DNA of 64,000 bases, taken from NCBI RefSeq assembly GCF_900143515.1, contig NZ_FSQT01000002.1, positions 4,155,501 through 4,219,500 of the forward strand, written 5' to 3'. Made by a program: the position numbers and the translations under genes. Shown in pieces: positions 60,891 to 64,000 of the stretch. Below the pieces are notes generated by a model, which did not search any database, had not been told where the DNA came from, and saw only the letters and a program-made list of their open reading frames with translations. Source of the stretch: Micromonospora cremea. GTDB taxonomy: Bacteria > Actinomycetota > Actinomycetes > Mycobacteriales > Micromonosporaceae. How positions within the stretch are numbered: the first letter of the stretch is position 1; each line of letters opens with the position of its first letter.

Positions 60891-61014
60891 CGGCAGCACC
60901 CGCGGCGAATGTCGACAGCCGCCAGGGGCGCGTCCGGCGCAACCGGCCCGTCCCCGGCTGACGGACTCGAGCACCGGCCGGCCCCGGGTCGGGTCGGTGC
61001 GACAGGATGGGTGG

Positions 61015-62064
61015 ATGTCCGTGCTGTCCGCGTTGCGTCACCCGATCGTCGCCGCCCCGATGGCCGGCGGCCCGTCCACGCCGGCGCTCGTGTCGGCCGT
61101 CTGCTCCGCCGGCGGGTTGGGATTCCTGGCCGCCGGGATGATCGACACCGGCCGGCTGGCCGCCGACATCGCCGAGGTCCGTGCCCACACCGACGGGCCG
61201 TTCGGTGTCAACGTCTTCCTGCCCGGCTCCGGCACCGTCGACGAGGCCGCCATCCGGGCTTACGCCGACCGGCTCGCCCCGCAGGCCGGCCAGCGCGGGG
61301 TGACCCTGGGCGAGCCGGTGGGCGGCGACGACGGGTACCCGGACAAGCTGGCCATGCTGCTCGCCGACCCGGTCCCGGTGGTGTCCTTCGTCTTCGGGCT
61401 GCCCGACCGGGCCGCGGTGGCCGCGCTGCGCGAGCGGGGCACCGAGGTGTGGGCCACGGTCACCCGGCCGGACGCCGCCACGGCTGCCGCCGAGCTCGGC
61501 GTGGACGCGGTGGTGGTGCAGGGCACCGAGGCCGGTGGGCATCGCGGCGGCCTGCCGGACGACGACGACTACGCGCTGCTGCCGCTGCTCCGGCTGGTCG
61601 CCGCCGGCTGTGACCGGCCGCTGGTGGCCGCCGGCGGCATCGTCGACGGCCCCGGGGTTGCCGCGGTACTGGCCGCCGGCGCCGCCGCCGCGCAGCTCGG
61701 CACGGCGTTCCTGCGCTGCCCGGAGGCGGGCAGTACACCGATGCACCGGGCGGCGGTGGCCAGCTCCGCGCCGACCGCCCTGACCCGCGCGTACACCGGC
61801 AAGCGGGCTCGCGGCGTGGTCAACGACTTTCTGCGCCGGCACGACGCGGCGGCACCGGCCGGCTACCCGCAGGTGCTGCACCTGACCCGCCCGCTGCTCG
61901 CCGCCGCCCGAAGCGACGGGGACGCCGAGGTGCCGAACCTGTGGGCCGGGCAGGCGCACCCCCTGGCACGGGACCTGCCAGCGGCCGATCTGGTCGTCGA
62001 GGTGAGTGCCGGCGCCCGGACCGCGTTGGCGGCGGCGGCCGAGCGGGCGACCCGCTGGTGCTGA
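61015..62064 (+). CDS. Nitronate monooxygenase (2-nitropropane dioxygenase family)
   Basis: FMN-dependent TIM-barrel of 349 residues that oxidises alkyl nitronates. LRHPIVAAPMAGGPSTPALVSAVCSAGGLGFLAAG is the N-terminal signature, GPFGVNVFLPG the second strand, VSFVFGLPD the third, and DAVVVQGTEAGGHRGG the phosphate/active-site loop with the catalytic His. PLVAAGGIVDG and LGTAFLRCPEAG complete the FMN site. It is class I-like. No ribosome site is present, but CAGGAT lies 6 nt before ATG (leaderless). Such enzymes detoxify nitro compounds such as propionate-3-nitronate. Confidence 0.93.
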   Translation: MSVLSALRHPIVAAPMAGGPSTPALVSAVCSAGGLGFLAAGMIDTGRLAADIAEVRAHTDGPFGVNVFLPGSGTVDEAAIRAYADRLAPQAGQRGVTLGEPVGGDDGYPDKLAMLLADPVPVVSFVFGLPDRAAVAALRERGTEVWATVTRPDAATAAAELGVDAVVVQGTEAGGHRGGLPDDDDYALLPLLRLVAAGCDRPLVAAGGIVDGPGVAAVLAAGAAAAQLGTAFLRCPEAGSTPMHRAAVASSAPTALTRAYTGKRARGVVNDFLRRHDAAAPAGYPQVLHLTRPLLAAARSDGDAEVPNLWAGQAHPLARDLPAADLVVEVSAGARTALAAAAERATRWC

Positions 62065-62114
62065 CCAGATCGCCGCCGGTCCGGGCGGGCCGGACGGGGC
62101 GGAGGCGAAAGCCG

Positions 62115-62127
62115 TAGAGTCTCGCCG
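62115..62127 (+). promoter_or_regulatory. Leaderless -10 (TAGAGT) of the SRPBCC fusion gene
   Basis: TAGAGT (62115-62120), 6 nt, then GTG at 62127. Equivalent boxes: CAGGAT at 61003-61008 for the nitronate monooxygenase gene and TAGGCT at 63335-63340 for the maltokinase-cap gene. Confidence 0.5.
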
Positions 62128-63224
62128 TGATCGAGATCGGCGCGCAGGTCGACCTGTCCCACCCGCCGGACCGGGTGTGGCTCGCATTGACGGATCGGGA
62201 GCTGCTCGGCCGGTGGTTCGCCGAGGCCGAAACGGTGGCGGGAGTCCCGGACCGGTTGGTGCTGCACACGGCGGGGTTGCCCGGCTTCGACGCCAACATC
62301 GAGGTCGAGGTGACCGAGCGGCAGGTGCCGGAGCTGCTCGCGCTGCGCTGCGACGAGGCCGGCCGGCTCACCGAGGTGACCTGTGCCGTCACCGCCACGA
62401 AGCAGGGCTGCCGGCTGGCGGTCCGGGAGGTCACGACGCACGGCACCTGGTCCGCCGAGCAGCACGATCCGCGCGAGCAGCAGCTCCGGCAGGCGCTGAC
62501 CGTGCGCCTGCCGGCCATTCTCGACTGGCTCGCCTTCCAACAGGTCGACCTGCGGCGCGGCGAAGCCGGAATGACGACCGAACTGCCGACGATCGGTGCG
62601 CGCCCCGCCCGAGCCCGTCGCCGTCGCCGCACAGTGGTCGCGGTGCTGGCCGGGGCCGTACTGGTCGCGGGGCTGGCGGCGTGGGTCACGTTGCCGGACG
62701 AGCCGGACAGCGCAGCCGCACCGCCCCCGGCGGCGCCATCGCCATCGTCGTCGTCGCCGTCATCGTCGTCCGTGGCGGCCGTCGCGCCCACCGGCACACC
62801 GAGGGCGACGCCCTCGGCGCGCCCCTCGCGGACCACCGCGTCGCCGACCGCCCGCCCGAGCCGCACCCCGACGGCGAAGCCGTCGCCCACCGTCGCCTCA
62901 GCCCCCGCAGCACCACCGCCGGTGACCGCCACCTACCGCACCGACTCCAGCCGGCTGTTCGGCTACACCGGCGAGGTGGTGATCGACAACCCAGGGGGCG
63001 CGGCGGCGGACTGGGTCGTGGTGGTCACCCTCGCCGAGGGCAGCAGCGTCGACGACGTCGACGGCGCTGACGTTCGGCAGGACGGGCGGACGCTCACCTT
63101 CACCGGGCCGGCCGTGCCGGCCGGCGGATCGCAGACGATCCGCTTCGATGTTCGCGACAGTCGACCGAAGGCCAGGGAACCGGAGGGCTGCACGGTGGGC
63201 GGCAACGCGTGCGCGGGCGTGTGA
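62127..63224 (+). CDS. SRPBCC (AHSA1-like) domain + transmembrane helix + CBM2-like domain fusion
   Basis: Unusual three-part protein of 365 residues. Residues 1-135 are an AHSA1/SRPBCC lipid-binding fold: IEIGAQVDLSHPPDRVWLALTDRELLGRWFAEAE and CRLAVREVTTHGTW. An Arg-rich stretch (RARRRRRT) then precedes a helix, VVAVLAGAVLVAGLAAWV (about 170-188), with basic side inside. A Ser/Thr/Pro/Ala linker of about 70 residues follows. The last 100 residues (ATYRTDSSRLFGYTGEVVIDNPGGAAADWVVVVTL ... VPAGGSQTIRFDVRDS ... CTVGGNACAG) resemble a CBM2 cellulose-binding module, with one Cys pair. The N-terminal domain would be cytoplasmic and the last outside, which suggests signalling. Starts leaderless at GTG. 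Confidence 0.8.
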   Translation: MIEIGAQVDLSHPPDRVWLALTDRELLGRWFAEAETVAGVPDRLVLHTAGLPGFDANIEVEVTERQVPELLALRCDEAGRLTEVTCAVTATKQGCRLAVREVTTHGTWSAEQHDPREQQLRQALTVRLPAILDWLAFQQVDLRRGEAGMTTELPTIGARPARARRRRRTVVAVLAGAVLVAGLAAWVTLPDEPDSAAAPPPAAPSPSSSSPSSSSVAAVAPTGTPRATPSARPSRTTASPTARPSRTPTAKPSPTVASAPAAPPPVTATYRTDSSRLFGYTGEVVIDNPGGAAADWVVVVTLAEGSSVDDVDGADVRQDGRTLTFTGPAVPAGGSQTIRFDVRDSRPKAREPEGCTVGGNACAGV

Positions 63225-63346
63225 GCGTGGGCCGCGACGGGTGGCGCACCGGTGACCGGCGTACCGCCTCCACCGGTTGTCACCGCCCGCCGTCTGCGGA
63301 CCGACCCGGGAGCAGGCGGGCGGGCGGTCGTCCCTAGGCTGGCGGC

Positions 63347-63973
63347 ATGGCACTGCTGCACCGGGCGACCCTGCGCCCCACGAAGCTCGACCTGCTTGCG
63401 ACCTGGCTGCCCACTCGACCGTGGTACCGGGGGCCGGTCGGCGTCGACGTGGTGAGCCGGGGCGCCTACCGCTTCGACGACCCCGCCGGCGCGGTCGGCA
63501 TCGAGACGATCCTGGCCGGCGCCGCCGACGGGCCGGTCCACCAGGTCCCGCTCACCTACCGCGCCGAGCCCCTCGACGGCGCCGACGACTGGCTCGTGGG
63601 CACCACCGAGCACTCGGTGCTCGGCCCGCGCTGGGTGTACGACGGCTGCGCGGACCCGGTGTACGCCGCGGCGCTGGCCCACGCGATCCTCACCGGCACC
63701 GGTCAGGCGGAGCAGTACATCGAGGTCGACGGCCGACGCGAACTGCGTGAGCCGACCATGACCATCGTGGCCAGCGGCGCCGGCGTGCCCCCGGTCGGCG
63801 CCGCGGGACCGGTGGTTGACGAGGACGCCACGCTCATCGTCACCGACTCCGTCGAGCTGGTCGTCGTCCGCCGGCCCGGCGCTGGCGCGGTCGTCGCCGC
63901 CGGGGCGGTCCTCAGTGGCAGCTGGAACGGCCAGCCGACGACCGTGCCGCTGGCGTACGCCCGACCACGCTGA
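63347..63973 (+). CDS. Maltokinase N-terminal cap-like protein (CG0192 family)
   Basis: 208 residues. MALLHRATLRPTKLDLLATWLPTRPWYRG, YRFDDPAGAVGIETILAG, VHQVPLTYRAEPLDGADDWLVGTTEHSVLGPRWVYDGCADPVYAAALAHAILTG (broken in quoting) are the conserved segments of the maltokinase cap domain, which is normally fused to the kinase but is encoded alone here. The standalone family is linked to GlgE/trehalose metabolism in actinobacteria by name and fold; its own activity is not known. TAGGCT lies 6 nt before ATG (leaderless). The gene ends close to the window edge. Confidence 0.9.
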   Translation: MALLHRATLRPTKLDLLATWLPTRPWYRGPVGVDVVSRGAYRFDDPAGAVGIETILAGAADGPVHQVPLTYRAEPLDGADDWLVGTTEHSVLGPRWVYDGCADPVYAAALAHAILTGTGQAEQYIEVDGRRELREPTMTIVASGAGVPPVGAAGPVVDEDATLIVTDSVELVVVRRPGAGAVVAAGAVLSGSWNGQPTTVPLAYARPR

Positions 63974-64000
63974 CGCTCCGGCGGCCCGGCTTCCTCCCAG

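Overview
The window reads as a chromosomal segment of a high-G+C actinomycete, most likely a Micromonospora-like member of the Micromonosporaceae. The signs are the very G/C-rich third codon positions, many GTG starts, frequent 4-bp ATGA gene couplings, several genes that start 6-7 nt after a TANNNT-type -10 box (leaderless), and families typical of that group (SigE-type ECF sigma factor, DUF4331, CBM13 lectin tails, maltokinase-cap protein, ROK and LacI regulators). The genus is inferred from memory of such genomes, not from a search.

Layout. 1-5900: the 3' end of a LacI regulator gene, then a ChvE-MmsA-MmsB monosaccharide ABC operon with a LacI-type operator inside its promoter. Repeat-rich spacers with two palindrome families flank this locus. 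5900-10500: secreted metallophosphoesterase, an MFS exporter coupled to a beta-propeller protein, and a GNAT acetyltransferase. 10500-15200: an ATPase-permease-ATPase FtsX-type ABC operon on the minus strand. 15380-19990: a five-gene plus-strand operon with a Cys-rich, RlpA-like protein, a Tat-exported protein, a MauE redox membrane protein, a LasA-type M23 endopeptidase, and a lytic-transglycosylase/amidase fusion. It looks like a secreted wall-degrading set with its own disulfide helper and is the most interesting system here. 20000-23830: a TetR/membrane protein/PEP-utilising synthase operon with a 22-bp palindromic operator just after its promoter.

23900-28940: M23 peptidase, DUF2188, DUF4331, a GH16-CBM13 beta-glucanase under a LacI-type operator, a DJ-1/PfpI protein, and a DUF6193-like protein. 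28980-35710: a MoCo-sulfurase-like aminotransferase translationally overlapped with an ABCG-type transporter, a TetR gene diverging from an SDR/tautomerase/alcohol dehydrogenase group with paired operators between them, and a thioesterase. 35880-37570: a site-2 protease gene broken by two compensating frameshifts, and a small membrane protein. 37570-43440: a second ChvE-type transporter in the order ATPase-permease-binding protein-ROK regulator, preceded by a 9-codon leader ORF coupled to mmsA.

43580-50770: a SNF2 helicase-SWIM pair, then an epimerase gene sitting inside a duplication scar (parts of the SWIM gene and of the neighbouring protease gene occur on both sides of it), then a secreted metalloprotease with four C-terminal repeats. 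50870-56890: AlkX/YcaQ-like DNA glycosylase, GntR-ABC operon, Nramp transporter and small proteins. 57060-64000: SigE-type sigma factor with a coupled membrane protein, two membrane/secreted unknowns, nitronate monooxygenase, an SRPBCC-TM-CBM2-like fusion, and a maltokinase-cap protein. No rRNA, tRNA, CRISPR array, transposase or phage gene was seen.
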